A stretch of 64,000 bases of DNA from Bacteroidaceae bacterium (GTDB lineage Bacteria; Bacteroidota; Bacteroidia; Bacteroidales; Bacteroidaceae), in NCBI GenBank assembly GCA_017633615.1, contig JAGBPB010000114.1, positions 1-64,000 of the forward strand, written 5' to 3'. The number at the start of each line of letters is the position of its first letter. The stretch's first letter is position 1. The notes below the pieces were generated by a model. The model did not search any database, had not been told where the DNA came from, and saw nothing but the letters and a program-made list of their open reading frames with translations. This document shows positions 43,845-53,477 of the stretch, one piece after another. A program made the position numbers and the translations under genes.

Positions 43845-44642
43845 ATGGCTAAGATTAAAAAGACTCTCATTTCTTTGGGAATCTATTTAGGATTACAGAT
43901 AACTGTAATTATTCCCTTTGCAATAGTAGCAGCAGCCCGCAATCAGAATTATCTGGATATAGTTGCACCGGCACTTCTTATAGCTGACGCAGCTGTCATT
44001 CTTGTTCTCTGGGCCATCAAATATTACAAGTTCAAAGAACTGGTCAAGAGTGTCCCGCCACGGGTACTGCTGCTATCTCTCGTATTGGGGTTTGCCACAT
44101 TCTATGCCATAGACATTCTATCTATTCCATTCAATCTGCCAGATATAATGGGTGATACATTTGCCGCCATGACAAAATCATTCACAGGATTACTGGTTAT
44201 ATGTATAGTAGGTCCGGTTATGGAAGAGATACTGATGCGCCGTATTATTCTTACCGAGATAAGTGAAGCTACCGGAAAGAAATGGATTGGCATTATCGTT
44301 TCCGCAGCCATCTTCTCAATAATTCACGGTAACCCCATACAGATGTTCTTTGCTATGCCCGCAGGAATTCTGCTTGGTTGGCTCTATTGCCGTACAGGCA
44401 GTCTTCTGGTACCCATTTGTGTTCATATAATGAACAACACCGTCTCTTTCATAACAATGAAATTCGGTGATAATGACAGCACAATGGAGTTTTCAGACAA
44501 ATGGACTATGGTTCAGCTGGTCCTGTGCCTGGTAGTAGCTGTAGCTCTGATTATCTGGATGGTAACCTACTACTCCAGATTACAGAGCGATAGTAGTACC
44601 GGTGAGCCTGTCGAGAGCATCGGCACTGGTAATCAGGACTGA
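43845..44642 (+). CDS. CPBP family intramembrane protease
   Basis: 265 residues with about seven membrane helices. The conserved Abi/CPBP motifs are visible: GPVMEEILMRRIIL (paired Glu and Arg), SIIHGNPIQMFFA (His) and CVHIMNNTVSF (His/Asn). Relatives are glutamic-type membrane proteases, including Rce1 CaaX proteases; substrates in Bacteroidota are unknown. The C-terminal ~20 residues overlap the convergent argB gene by 63 bp. Confidence 0.85.
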   Translation: MAKIKKTLISLGIYLGLQITVIIPFAIVAAARNQNYLDIVAPALLIADAAVILVLWAIKYYKFKELVKSVPPRVLLLSLVLGFATFYAIDILSIPFNLPDIMGDTFAAMTKSFTGLLVICIVGPVMEEILMRRIILTEISEATGKKWIGIIVSAAIFSIIHGNPIQMFFAMPAGILLGWLYCRTGSLLVPICVHIMNNTVSFITMKFGDNDSTMEFSDKWTMVQLVLCLVVAVALIIWMVTYYSRLQSDSSTGEPVESIGTGNQD

Positions 44643-45353
44643 CGATACGCCGGCCTGCAGGGCGCCGAATGCGTTCTGGATCTTGGGAATCATTCCGCCG
44701 CTTATAGTGCCGTCCTGCACCAGACGCGGGAAATCGTAATATGAAATGTAGGGTATTACGCTGTTGTTATCATCCTCATGCAACAGTACGCCCGGTTTCT
44801 CAAAGCAGAATATAAGAGTAACCTTGAAAAGTGAGGCAAGGGCCTTGGCAGCCTCACCAGCTATGGTATCGGCATTGGTATTGAGCAACTGGCCCTTACC
44901 GTCATGGGTGAGCGGAGCCAGCACCGGAACGATGCCCTGCTCTATCAGACTGCCCAGGAACTCTGCGTTCACAGACTTGACATCGCCCACAAAACCGTAG
45001 TCAATATCCTTGACCGGACGCTTGTCAGAGCACATCACATTGCAGTCAGTACCGGAAAGACCTATTGCGTTGATGCCGCGAGCCTGCAGCTTGGCCACGA
45101 TATTCTTGTTTACCAGTCCGCCATAGACCATAGTCACCACATCAAGCATATCGGCATCAGTGATACGGCGTCCGTCAACCATCTTGCTCTCTATACCGAG
45201 GCGTGCTGCCATAGCGGTTGCTGACCGGCCTCCGCCGTGTACCAGAAGCTTGTTACCCGGTATGGCTTCAAAGTCAGAGAGCAGACGCTCCAACGTATCA
45301 GGCTGCTCTACGATCTTGCCTCCCACTTTTACTATGACAAGTGACTGTTTCAT
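44580..45353 (-). CDS. argB: Acetylglutamate kinase
   Basis: 257 residues of the amino-acid kinase family, second step of arginine synthesis. Motifs: IVKVGGKIVE, LLVHGGGRSATAMAARLG, and the nucleotide site GMIPKIQNAFGALQAGVSSV. In Bacteroides fragilis arginine synthesis runs through N-succinyl rather than N-acetyl intermediates, so the real substrate may be N-succinylglutamate. The 3' end overlaps the CPBP gene tail-to-tail. It is 6 bp after aroK in the topA-aroK-argB operon. Confidence 0.93.
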   Translation of the reverse strand: MKQSLVIVKVGGKIVEQPDTLERLLSDFEAIPGNKLLVHGGGRSATAMAARLGIESKMVDGRRITDADMLDVVTMVYGGLVNKNIVAKLQARGINAIGLSGTDCNVMCSDKRPVKDIDYGFVGDVKSVNAEFLGSLIEQGIVPVLAPLTHDGKGQLLNTNADTIAGEAAKALASLFKVTLIFCFEKPGVLLHEDDNNSVIPYISYYDFPRLVQDGTISGGMIPKIQNAFGALQAGVSSVLITSADALDRLTGTTIAL

Positions 45354-45359
45354 ATATGG

Positions 45360-45896
45360 TCAATCTATTTTCAGGTTCAACAGTTTCTCTATATATAGGA
45401 CGGTTTCTGATATCTGGTCACGCGATTCCAGACGGTCACCCGGACAAATGTATGCGGCCTTGAGGTATCCCGGTTCACGCCTTGCGGTCTCCTTCTCTAT
45501 AAAATCCTCCAATTCCGGATCACTCTTGCCTGCTATAAGAGGCCTTGTGGCACTTGCAGCCTTGAGGCGACGGAACAGGGTAGCATTATCACATTTGAGA
45601 TAGACAGTCTGCCCCTGTTCCAGCATATAATCCATGTTATCACCTATAAGAGGCGTTGAGCCGCCGCAAGATACTATCACGTTGTCAAACTCGCCCACCT
45701 CACGCAACAGACGGCTCTCAATCTCGCGGAACCCCTGCTCACCCTTGGTGGCGAATATCTGACTTACGCTCTTCATATACCTGCGCTCTATATATTGGTC
45801 CAGGTCTATGAAAGAGACTTCCAAATCCTTAGCCAAGGCCTTGCCGAGGGTAGTCTTGCCTGCCCCCATAAAGCCCATAAGGAATACCCGTATCAT
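45360..45896 (-). CDS. aroK: Shikimate kinase
   Basis: 178 residues. It phosphorylates shikimate in aromatic amino acid synthesis. Walker A is GFMGAGKTTLG; the shikimate-binding Asp is in FIDLDQYIE, the Arg in FREIESRLLRE and the glycine pair in VSCGGSTPL. Length is normal. It lies 8 bp after topA and 6 bp before argB. Confidence 0.95.
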   Translation of the reverse strand: MIRVFLMGFMGAGKTTLGKALAKDLEVSFIDLDQYIERRYMKSVSQIFATKGEQGFREIESRLLREVGEFDNVIVSCGGSTPLIGDNMDYMLEQGQTVYLKCDNATLFRRLKAASATRPLIAGKSDPELEDFIEKETARREPGYLKAAYICPGDRLESRDQISETVLYIEKLLNLKID

Positions 45897-45904
45897 TGCC
45901 GGAA

Positions 45905-48247
45905 TCAGCTGTTCTTGGTCTTGAAAATCCTGCGCTTGGGAGCTGAACCGGTCTTCTCAATCTGACGTTTGATAATATCCTGACACTCCTTCTCAGTTAG
46001 AGTTGTAGGATCAACGTTCTTGGGAATCTTATAGTTGCTTCCCTGATATGCTATATAAGCACCGTAACGTCCGTTCATAATCTCCATATCAGGATTGTCC
46101 GGGAAAGCCTTGAGAACCTTCTTTGACTCAGACTCATGCTTGTTCTGAATCATCCTGACAGCCTCCTCAAGTGTGATGGTCAGAGGATCTGCCACACCGT
46201 TCAGCGATACATAGAATTTGTCATGACGGATGTAAGGACCGTATCGGCCGGTACCTACGCTTACAGTGCAACCCTCATACTCACCAAGTGTGCGCGGCAG
46301 GCGGAACAGTTCAAGAGCCTCATCCAGAGTGATGTTCTCAATGGTCTGGCCCTTCTTCATCTGTGCAAAACGCGGCTTCTCCTCATCATCGGCACTGCCT
46401 ATCTGTACAATAGGACCATAACGGCCTATCTTTACTGACACAGGCTTACCTGATATGGGATCAGTACCAAGGATGCGCTCACCGACCTTATGCTCGTTCT
46501 TGAGGGTCATCGCGCTGTTTACTGCCGGGCTGAACTTATCATAGAATGTGCTGATAACGTTTTTCCACTGCTTGTCGCCCTCAGCTATATCATCAAACTC
46601 CTTCTCCACCTGGGCGGTGAAGTTGTAGTTCATGATGTCAGGGAAATACTCGATAAGGAAATCATTCACAACCATACCTATATCGGTAGGAACAAGCTTT
46701 GATTTCTCTGAACCGTAGACCTCTGTTATGGTCTGCTCCTTGATTTTACCGTTCTCAAGGCGCAGCATATCGCACTCACGCTTGCTGCCCTCAATATCTT
46801 CACGCAGCACATACTCACGCTGCTGGATTGTTCCGATAGTAGGAGCGTATGTTGAAGGACGGCCTATGCCCAGTTCCTCCATCTTGTGCACCAGAGCAGC
46901 CTCATTGAAACGCTGCGGATGCTGGGTAAATCTCTCAAAGGCCGATATCTGGCTGAACTCCAGACTCTGTCCCTTCTTGAATTCGGGGAGTCCCTGAACA
47001 TCCTGTGACTCTGTTGAATCATCATCACGGGTCTCACGGTAAACCTTGAGGAAACCGTCAAACTTTACAGTCTCACCTGATACGGTGAACTCACCGTCTA
47101 TCTGGGAAGATATTATTGATACTGTTGTCTTCTCAATCTCAGCATCGGCCATCTGTGATGCTATGGTACGCTTCCAAATCAACTCATACAGACGCTTCTC
47201 AGGAGCGGTTCCGTCAATGGACTGGTTTTCCATATAGGTAGGGCGGATAGCCTCATGAGCCTCCTGTGCACCCTTGGCCTTCTGTGTATACTGACGGCTC
47301 TTTACATACTCATCGCCCATGGACTCACCAATCACCTTGCGGCATGAGTCAATGCAAAGGGTTGACAGGTTAACCGAGTCTGTACGCATATAGGTAATCT
47401 TACCGGACTCATACAGACGCTGTGCAAGCATCATGGTCTGCATAACGGTAAAGCCGAACTTACGGGTAGCCTCCTGCTGCATAGTTGATGTAGTGAAGGG
47501 AGGAGCAGGAATCTTGCGTATGGGTTTGGTTGATATGTCACTCACCTTGAACTGTGCTTTCCTGCACTTCTCAAGGAAAGCGTAAGCCTCATCCTTAGTC
47601 TTGAAACGCTCGCTGTAATCAGCACGGATATCATGCTCTGTACCTGATATATTCAGTTTGAAGATAGCCACCACCCTGTATGAAGCCTCGGGAACAAACT
47701 CCTTTATCTCACGCTCGCGCTCCACGATAAGACGTACAGCCACTGACTGTACACGTCCGGCAGAGAGTGACGGTTTGACCTTACGCCACAGGATGGGTGA
47801 AAGTTTGAAGCCCACAATACGATCAAGCACGCGACGGGCCTGCTGAGCATAAACCAGATTGGTGTCAATGTCACGCGGAGTCTCTATAGCGTGCAGTATG
47901 GCGTTCTTGGTAATCTCATGGAACACAATACGCTTGGTCTTTTCAGGTTTGAGTCCCAGAGTCTCAAACAGATGCCAGCTTATGGCCTCTCCCTCGCGGT
48001 CCTCATCAGATGCCAGCCATACCATTTCAGCCTTCTTGGCTGCCTCCTTCAGTTCACTTACAACCTTCTTCTTATCAGAAGGTATCTCATATATGGGTTC
48101 AAACGTGTCAATATTGATACTTAGGTCTTTCTTCTTCAGGTCACAGATATGTCCGTAACTAGACATAACCTTATAGTCAGAACCTAAAAACTTCTCAATT
48201 GTCTTGGCCTTGGCCGGAGACTCAACAATAACCAGATTCTTCTGCAT
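45905..48247 (-). CDS. topA: DNA topoisomerase I
   Basis: 780 residues. This type IA enzyme relaxes negative supercoils. TOPRIM residues are in LVIVESPAKAKTIEKFLG and ASDEDREGEAISWH; the active-site Tyr is in GKITYMRTDSVN. The C-terminal third lacks four-Cys zinc fingers and instead has several repeats of the type GRYGPYI, the usual form in Bacteroidota. Its promoter is at 48279-48308. Confidence 0.96.
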   Translation of the reverse strand: MQKNLVIVESPAKAKTIEKFLGSDYKVMSSYGHICDLKKKDLSINIDTFEPIYEIPSDKKKVVSELKEAAKKAEMVWLASDEDREGEAISWHLFETLGLKPEKTKRIVFHEITKNAILHAIETPRDIDTNLVYAQQARRVLDRIVGFKLSPILWRKVKPSLSAGRVQSVAVRLIVEREREIKEFVPEASYRVVAIFKLNISGTEHDIRADYSERFKTKDEAYAFLEKCRKAQFKVSDISTKPIRKIPAPPFTTSTMQQEATRKFGFTVMQTMMLAQRLYESGKITYMRTDSVNLSTLCIDSCRKVIGESMGDEYVKSRQYTQKAKGAQEAHEAIRPTYMENQSIDGTAPEKRLYELIWKRTIASQMADAEIEKTTVSIISSQIDGEFTVSGETVKFDGFLKVYRETRDDDSTESQDVQGLPEFKKGQSLEFSQISAFERFTQHPQRFNEAALVHKMEELGIGRPSTYAPTIGTIQQREYVLREDIEGSKRECDMLRLENGKIKEQTITEVYGSEKSKLVPTDIGMVVNDFLIEYFPDIMNYNFTAQVEKEFDDIAEGDKQWKNVISTFYDKFSPAVNSAMTLKNEHKVGERILGTDPISGKPVSVKIGRYGPIVQIGSADDEEKPRFAQMKKGQTIENITLDEALELFRLPRTLGEYEGCTVSVGTGRYGPYIRHDKFYVSLNGVADPLTITLEEAVRMIQNKHESESKKVLKAFPDNPDMEIMNGRYGAYIAYQGSNYKIPKNVDPTTLTEKECQDIIKRQIEKTGSAPKRRIFKTKNS

Positions 48248-48278
48248 GATATTTTATATTTGGTGCCCTAAGGCGCGG

Positions 48279-48308
48279 CAAAAGTAGAATAAAAAATAGA
48301 GAAACAAA
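48279..48308 (-). promoter_or_regulatory. Promoter of topA
   Basis: Minus-strand TTTG (48305-48308) and TACTTTTG (48279-48286) are 18 bp apart. The -33 box sits at the foot of the upstream operon's terminator. Confidence 0.65.
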
Positions 48309-48345
48309 AGGTGGACAGATATAAAAAATATTGTCTGTCCACCTT
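48300..48345 (-). terminator. Intrinsic terminator of the ybeY-TPR-barrel operon
   Basis: Perfect 12-bp stem AAGGTGGACAGA/TCTGTCCACCTT (48308-48319, 48334-48345), followed on the minus strand by TTGTTTCTC. Confidence 0.75.
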
Positions 48346-48371
48346 ATTAATTATAAATTAATAAAAAAGAA

Positions 48372-50024
48372 TCAGAAGCGATAGGTTATACCTGCAAGTA
48401 CTGAAGGTTTGATGCAGCGGTATCCCGCATAGTAATAGAAATCACCTCCCATAAGATGGCGACCCTCAGCATACAGGGAGATATTACGGGTCAGGTCATA
48501 GTTAACGGTAAGTGACAGGTCATTGACCGCAGGCATGGCCTTGCCGTTAAGGGAATTGAATAACATAAGCCTGTATGACAGCATCGCATCCAGTCCACGG
48601 GCCAGATTGAACTTGCCGTACACATTTGCATCAAGCGCCGGTTTCAGCTCCATCTTTCCGTCACGGAACCTATTCAGATAATTATTATAGGTAATATCCA
48701 TTCTTACCAACGTACGGTCAGAGAACTGCATATCCATATCCATATGGCCGTAGAAAACATCTACCGTCTGCTGCCTTATGAGTGACGAGACAAATATGTT
48801 ATTATCCCAAGTCATCTGGAATGCCTCATCAATGGTATGGCGGAATCCGGCCATAAGGTCTATGTTGAACCATGTGCCCGAACTGAATGACACGCCTGCA
48901 CCGGCATTGTACAACGTGTAACCATCCTTTATCATCTCATCGTCTGCCCAATAGGGTGATATCCTGTCCAAAGCCCTGATATCATACTCCTCAAGTCCGC
49001 CGGTTATTGCTGCGTGCAGAGTAAACCTCTTTATGCTGTACGCAAGCCTAAGCATAGGTGATGCCAGGAACGGCTTGCCTGAACCTGTACGGATATCGAT
49101 ATTGGCTCCAAGTGAAGCCTGCATCTCACCGCTGGTAATGTTCCAGTATGGAGAAAGCGTGAATGTGGTATAGTTCTTATACTCTTTATCTGTCAGACTG
49201 GTCCAGTCATACAGAGCTGTCTTCTGTCTGTACTCCAATCCGGCTGTTCCAAAGCCTAACGGAATGGTGGCAACAGCATTCACTCTGGCCAGAGTCTCCC
49301 TGTTGTTCCGTTCCTTCCCGTTTACCTTGAGCCCGTCACGTGACAACCATTCCACTCCCGCTAAGCCCTGCAATGAGATATCACTTATCCTGCCGGAGAG
49401 AGCGAGCGAACCCTTAAAACGGTTTGTCTCAAGCATAAGATTGCTGGCAGCCCTTATAGCATCCGTCATCTTGGTGCCCTCCCTGAAATTATAATGGGAA
49501 TGACCGTATGACAGGGCGACCTTGAGATTCATGGCATCAAACCTGTGGTGGTAATCGGCAGTAAGGTCTCCGTCAAACATTCTTGATTTCCAACCGTCTG
49601 TTATCTCTGAAGCCCACGCCCCCATCAGTCCCGACAACCTTACGGCATCCCGGCTTGACATGAGCCAACCCATATCCAGCATTCCGTCATGCAGATTCCT
49701 TATTCCATATCCAAACTTAACAATCCCGTAAAGACTGTCAGCTTCAATATTGTCTGATTTCTCAGAGAATGCCATCATAGGGGCGCGTTTGGACTGCTTG
49801 AACGGATTGGGATCAGTCAGGTAGTTCACCACAGCCTGTTCCTTTACATTCTTTTGCTTGGCAGGAACAGGCAGGATCTTCTCGGCATTGGTCATTGAAG
49901 GATTGTAATCACCCTCAATGGTCATTGAACGGGACGGCAGGTTATCCTGCTGAGCAAATGCACCTGCCTGAAATAATATGGCTATTACAGCCAGTGTGAT
50001 ATATCGTTTCATAATCTGAATCAT
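48372..50024 (-). CDS. Outer-membrane beta-barrel protein
   Basis: 550 residues. A signal peptide (ITLAVIAILFQAGAFAQ) precedes a short linker and a barrel of alternating strands that ends in VLAGITYRF with terminal Phe. No plug domain or TonB box is visible, so it is not a complete TonB-dependent receptor although the strands resemble that superfamily. The start overlaps the TPR gene stop (ATGA), an ATG four codons in being an alternative. It is probably the outer-membrane partner of the TPR protein; the role is unknown. Confidence 0.7.
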   Translation of the reverse strand: MIQIMKRYITLAVIAILFQAGAFAQQDNLPSRSMTIEGDYNPSMTNAEKILPVPAKQKNVKEQAVVNYLTDPNPFKQSKRAPMMAFSEKSDNIEADSLYGIVKFGYGIRNLHDGMLDMGWLMSSRDAVRLSGLMGAWASEITDGWKSRMFDGDLTADYHHRFDAMNLKVALSYGHSHYNFREGTKMTDAIRAASNLMLETNRFKGSLALSGRISDISLQGLAGVEWLSRDGLKVNGKERNNRETLARVNAVATIPLGFGTAGLEYRQKTALYDWTSLTDKEYKNYTTFTLSPYWNITSGEMQASLGANIDIRTGSGKPFLASPMLRLAYSIKRFTLHAAITGGLEEYDIRALDRISPYWADDEMIKDGYTLYNAGAGVSFSSGTWFNIDLMAGFRHTIDEAFQMTWDNNIFVSSLIRQQTVDVFYGHMDMDMQFSDRTLVRMDITYNNYLNRFRDGKMELKPALDANVYGKFNLARGLDAMLSYRLMLFNSLNGKAMPAVNDLSLTVNYDLTRNISLYAEGRHLMGGDFYYYAGYRCIKPSVLAGITYRF

Positions 50025-53000
50025 TCAAGTCTTGAGGCAATCATTTCAGCAATATCATCATTCTCAGTATAGTTGTTCTTAAGAGAGAGCAGATACTGGC
50101 GCGCCTCCACATCCTTGCCCTCTGACTTATAGATGTCACTGAGCAGTATGAAACTGCGTGCAAGCCAGTAAGCATGAGGCGTACCCTCCTTGATAAAGTC
50201 CATGATGACCTTCTCTGCAGCATCATTCTCACCACTGTCATACAACAGCTGGCTAAGCAGATAATCAGCCTCAGCACCATATTTGGAGCGGGTATCCTTG
50301 CTCAGTTCCTCCAGAACAGGACGTGCCTGATAACTCCTGTCTTTTTCCAGTAATGACTTGGCCTTCCAGTAATTGACCTCAGTCTTCTGCTCACTGGTAA
50401 GCTGCGTCTGCAAAGCCTTGTCTGCATATTTGAGAATCTCATCCGTATCCTTGAGACGGGCTGCACAGCTCACAATAGAGTAGAGACTGCGTCTCTGGCG
50501 TTCCGCATCAACAGTCCTGTCATACAGCCTGATATAGAAATCCTTGGCTGAGTTCCAATCCTCTTTATTCCAGCACAACTGTGCGGAATGGTCAAGAGCG
50601 CTCTCGCAGAAACGGCTGTTGCCGTAATCCGCAGCCTTAGTAAAGCACTCCAATGCACGTTCATTTTCATTTCTCTCCTCAAGAATCTGTCCCTGATAGA
50701 ACCATGCATTGGCAGCAAACGCTCCATTGCCGAACCTCTCCAGATACTGCCTGAAACGTATCAGAGCCTGTTCCTTGTCCCCACGGCTGAACGCATTCTC
50801 TGCAGCGGCATAGGTAAGTGAATCCTGCTCGGAAACTGCGATCGGCGTTGCACCCTGAACAGTCTTGGTATATTCCACGAATGAATTGATATCACCGGTC
50901 TCCACGTAAATGGATTTAAGGTCAACCATTGCCGTGCGTGCCTCATCACTGCCAGGATAACGGGCTATGACATCCTTGTATGCCTTGATGGCATCATCAT
51001 ATTTCTCAGTCTGATAATAGATGAGAGCCATCTCTGCCGATGCCTTCCTGGCCAGGTCACTTGAAGGATAATCCGTAACAATCCTCCTGAATGCGTTGAC
51101 AGCCTGAGTGGGCCTGTCTGTCTGCTGATAAGCCCTGCCCTCCTCATAGAGAGCCGACGGTACATATGATGACTCAGGATAATCACGGATAAGCTGGTCA
51201 AGATCCTTTATTTTCTGTTTGTAATCACGCTGCAGGCCATTAACCAAAGCCGTCTGGTAGAGAGCGTAATCACCTGTTCTCTTATCTACACTCTTGGCCA
51301 TAGTGTAATACTCTTTGGCCTGATTGTACTCCCTCTCATAGAACAGGCAGTCACCTGCGCGCAGACAGGCGTTTGCTACGATGTCACCGCTCACCTCAGT
51401 AAGCCTGCCATCACTTACCGCCTTGCGGAAATATTCAAACGCATCTCTGTAAGCCTGCTTACCGTATTTGATGTAGCCCATACCGTAATTGGCCAGAGCG
51501 CCGCTCCTGGTATGTCTGTTACCTATCAGACTCAGATAACGGCGATAGTCAGTCTCTGCCATATCCCTCTGACCCATGCGGTAATAGGTCTCACCGCGCC
51601 AGTAAGTGGCCTCAACTGCCATATTATGGTCATAACGGTCCAGTATTATAACCTCAGTAAGCAACCCCGGTACATCCTGATAACTGCCAGAGGCAAGAAT
51701 ATCCATGGCCTTGTTGAACAGAAGCTGCATCTTGGCTGCCAGTATGGATGGACCGGGATCCTTTATCTTGGCTATTGATGCAAGAGCTGCGTCATAGCTT
51801 GTAGTGTTCAGATATACATCCACCAGGTAGCTGTTTACCCTGTCAGTATATTTAGAGCCCGGGAACTCATTGAGGAAACGCTCAAATGATGTCACAGACT
51901 CGGCAAAAGGTGAGAAACTGGTCTCATGTATTATCATGGCATAGTTATAAAGAGCCTGCTCCCTCACAGCCATACTGCCCGGCAGTGATGAAGCTCTTTC
52001 AAATGCCATTCTGGCCAGACTCTTGTCATTCCTGGCCAGGGCGGCAAGACCCAGATGCAGAGCCGCATTCTGAGCAAGCTCATCATCACCCTCCGATACA
52101 CCTGAAAGATAACTGATAGTGCTCTCCATATCACCGTTCATGAAACTGGAAACGCCCAGCAGGTACTTGTCATGACGTTCATCAGCACTCTTTGCCTTGG
52201 AGAGATAGCTTGTAAGCAACTCCTGAGCTTTCCGGTAATCGCCCTTGCGGAACCAGTACTCACCAAGTATACGCTCAGCCTCAGCCTCAAGCATGGGATC
52301 ATCGGATTTATCAATCATGCGGCTGGCTGTTTCAAAAGCCTCCTTATTGTCCGATGAGCTCCTCAAGTCCATATCAGCCAGATAAAGCCTTGCCTCATCG
52401 GCATGGCTGGTCTGCAACGAGTATTCAAAGCCATCCCTGGCCGACACAATCTGACCTCTCCTATAATCAAGATATGCCTGGTAGAATATCACATCCGGAT
52501 CCACCTCCGGTTCCTCAATAAGCTGTTCCAATATGCCCAGCTGCAATGAACCGTCTTCTATGTTACCGGTACGTATTAATGAAATGGCATAATACCTTAT
52601 GAGCTTGTGACACTCTTCCTCCTCAAGCATCAGCGGGTCACAGTCATCAAAATACACAACCGCAGCCTGATACTCATGTCTGGCAAAATGGCCTGTTCCC
52701 ATATGCAGAAGCAAACGGTTGGTATAGATTGAGTGGGGATATTTATCCATGAAACGGTCCATAGACTCCATGGCTGCAACCGGATCTCTCTCAGCATCTA
52801 TCACCGCACGCATGAATTCAATCTCCTCAGTACGGTTGGGGCTGGCTGCGGTGTACACCTTTTCCCACTCTGCAAGCAACGTTCCGGCAGCATCGTAATC
52901 ACCCTGAGTAAACAGTGTGCGGCACTCATCAAGCATACGTGCGCCGTCATCCGTAACCCTGCCCTGAGCCATGATGCCCTGTAAGAAAGAGCCCATCAGC

Positions 53001-53035
53001 AGCAGGAAAACGGGTATTATCACTCTTTTTATCAT
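50021..53035 (-). CDS. Large exported TPR-repeat protein
   Basis: 1004 residues with a signal peptide (FLLLMGSFLQGIMAQGR). The rest is a continuous array of TPR units; clear ones include ALYEEGRAYQQTDRPTQAVN, AEMALIYYQTEKYDDAIKAY and AWFYQGQILEERNENERALE. Arrays of this kind are periplasmic scaffolds; BamD and YbgF-like outer-membrane assembly proteins are distant parallels. It is followed directly by an outer-membrane barrel gene (4-bp overlap) and preceded by ybeY (2-bp gap). A cell-envelope assembly role is inferred. Confidence 0.85.
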   Translation of the reverse strand: MIKRVIIPVFLLLMGSFLQGIMAQGRVTDDGARMLDECRTLFTQGDYDAAGTLLAEWEKVYTAASPNRTEEIEFMRAVIDAERDPVAAMESMDRFMDKYPHSIYTNRLLLHMGTGHFARHEYQAAVVYFDDCDPLMLEEEECHKLIRYYAISLIRTGNIEDGSLQLGILEQLIEEPEVDPDVIFYQAYLDYRRGQIVSARDGFEYSLQTSHADEARLYLADMDLRSSSDNKEAFETASRMIDKSDDPMLEAEAERILGEYWFRKGDYRKAQELLTSYLSKAKSADERHDKYLLGVSSFMNGDMESTISYLSGVSEGDDELAQNAALHLGLAALARNDKSLARMAFERASSLPGSMAVREQALYNYAMIIHETSFSPFAESVTSFERFLNEFPGSKYTDRVNSYLVDVYLNTTSYDAALASIAKIKDPGPSILAAKMQLLFNKAMDILASGSYQDVPGLLTEVIILDRYDHNMAVEATYWRGETYYRMGQRDMAETDYRRYLSLIGNRHTRSGALANYGMGYIKYGKQAYRDAFEYFRKAVSDGRLTEVSGDIVANACLRAGDCLFYEREYNQAKEYYTMAKSVDKRTGDYALYQTALVNGLQRDYKQKIKDLDQLIRDYPESSYVPSALYEEGRAYQQTDRPTQAVNAFRRIVTDYPSSDLARKASAEMALIYYQTEKYDDAIKAYKDVIARYPGSDEARTAMVDLKSIYVETGDINSFVEYTKTVQGATPIAVSEQDSLTYAAAENAFSRGDKEQALIRFRQYLERFGNGAFAANAWFYQGQILEERNENERALECFTKAADYGNSRFCESALDHSAQLCWNKEDWNSAKDFYIRLYDRTVDAERQRRSLYSIVSCAARLKDTDEILKYADKALQTQLTSEQKTEVNYWKAKSLLEKDRSYQARPVLEELSKDTRSKYGAEADYLLSQLLYDSGENDAAEKVIMDFIKEGTPHAYWLARSFILLSDIYKSEGKDVEARQYLLSLKNNYTENDDIAEMIASRLE

Positions 53036-53037
53036 TA

Positions 53038-53466
53038 TCAGAATTGTTTGTTATACCACATGTCAAGAGCACGGTTCTCAGCAGCCTCCATGATGGCTCT
53101 CTCACCACGCCCCTTGTCGTTGATGCCGCACAGATGCAGCACTCCATGAATAATCACTCTCAACAGTTCCTTGTCATAAGACGTATGGAACTTCTCACTG
53201 TTAGTCAAAACCGTGTCCAGACTTATATACATATCACCGCTCACCACACCGGGCTCACTGTAATCAAAAGTTATGATGTCTGTATAAAAGTCATGCCCAA
53301 GGAACTGCCTGTTCACCTCAAGGATGCGGTCATCATTACAGAATATGTAATTCAGATTACCAACCTTACGGCCCTCATAACCGGCAGCCACAGCAGCAAT
53401 CCATGCCCTCACAGCCTTACGATCCAGCTTGGGCATCTTTATGTTTTCATTAATGAATGATATCAT
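53038..53466 (-). CDS. ybeY: Endoribonuclease YbeY
   Basis: 142 residues. YbeY is a metal-dependent RNase for 16S rRNA 3' end maturation and ribosome quality control. The zinc motif reads HGVLHLCGIND, that is HxxxHxxxxxD: the first two His are kept and the usual third His is Asp. The substrate-side segment DFYTDIITFDY is conserved. It follows the SpmAB-like gene by 11 bp and precedes the TPR gene by 2 bp. Confidence 0.93.
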   Translation of the reverse strand: MISFINENIKMPKLDRKAVRAWIAAVAAGYEGRKVGNLNYIFCNDDRILEVNRQFLGHDFYTDIITFDYSEPGVVSGDMYISLDTVLTNSEKFHTSYDKELLRVIIHGVLHLCGINDKGRGERAIMEAAENRALDMWYNKQF

Positions 53467-53477
53467 ATGGTCAATCT

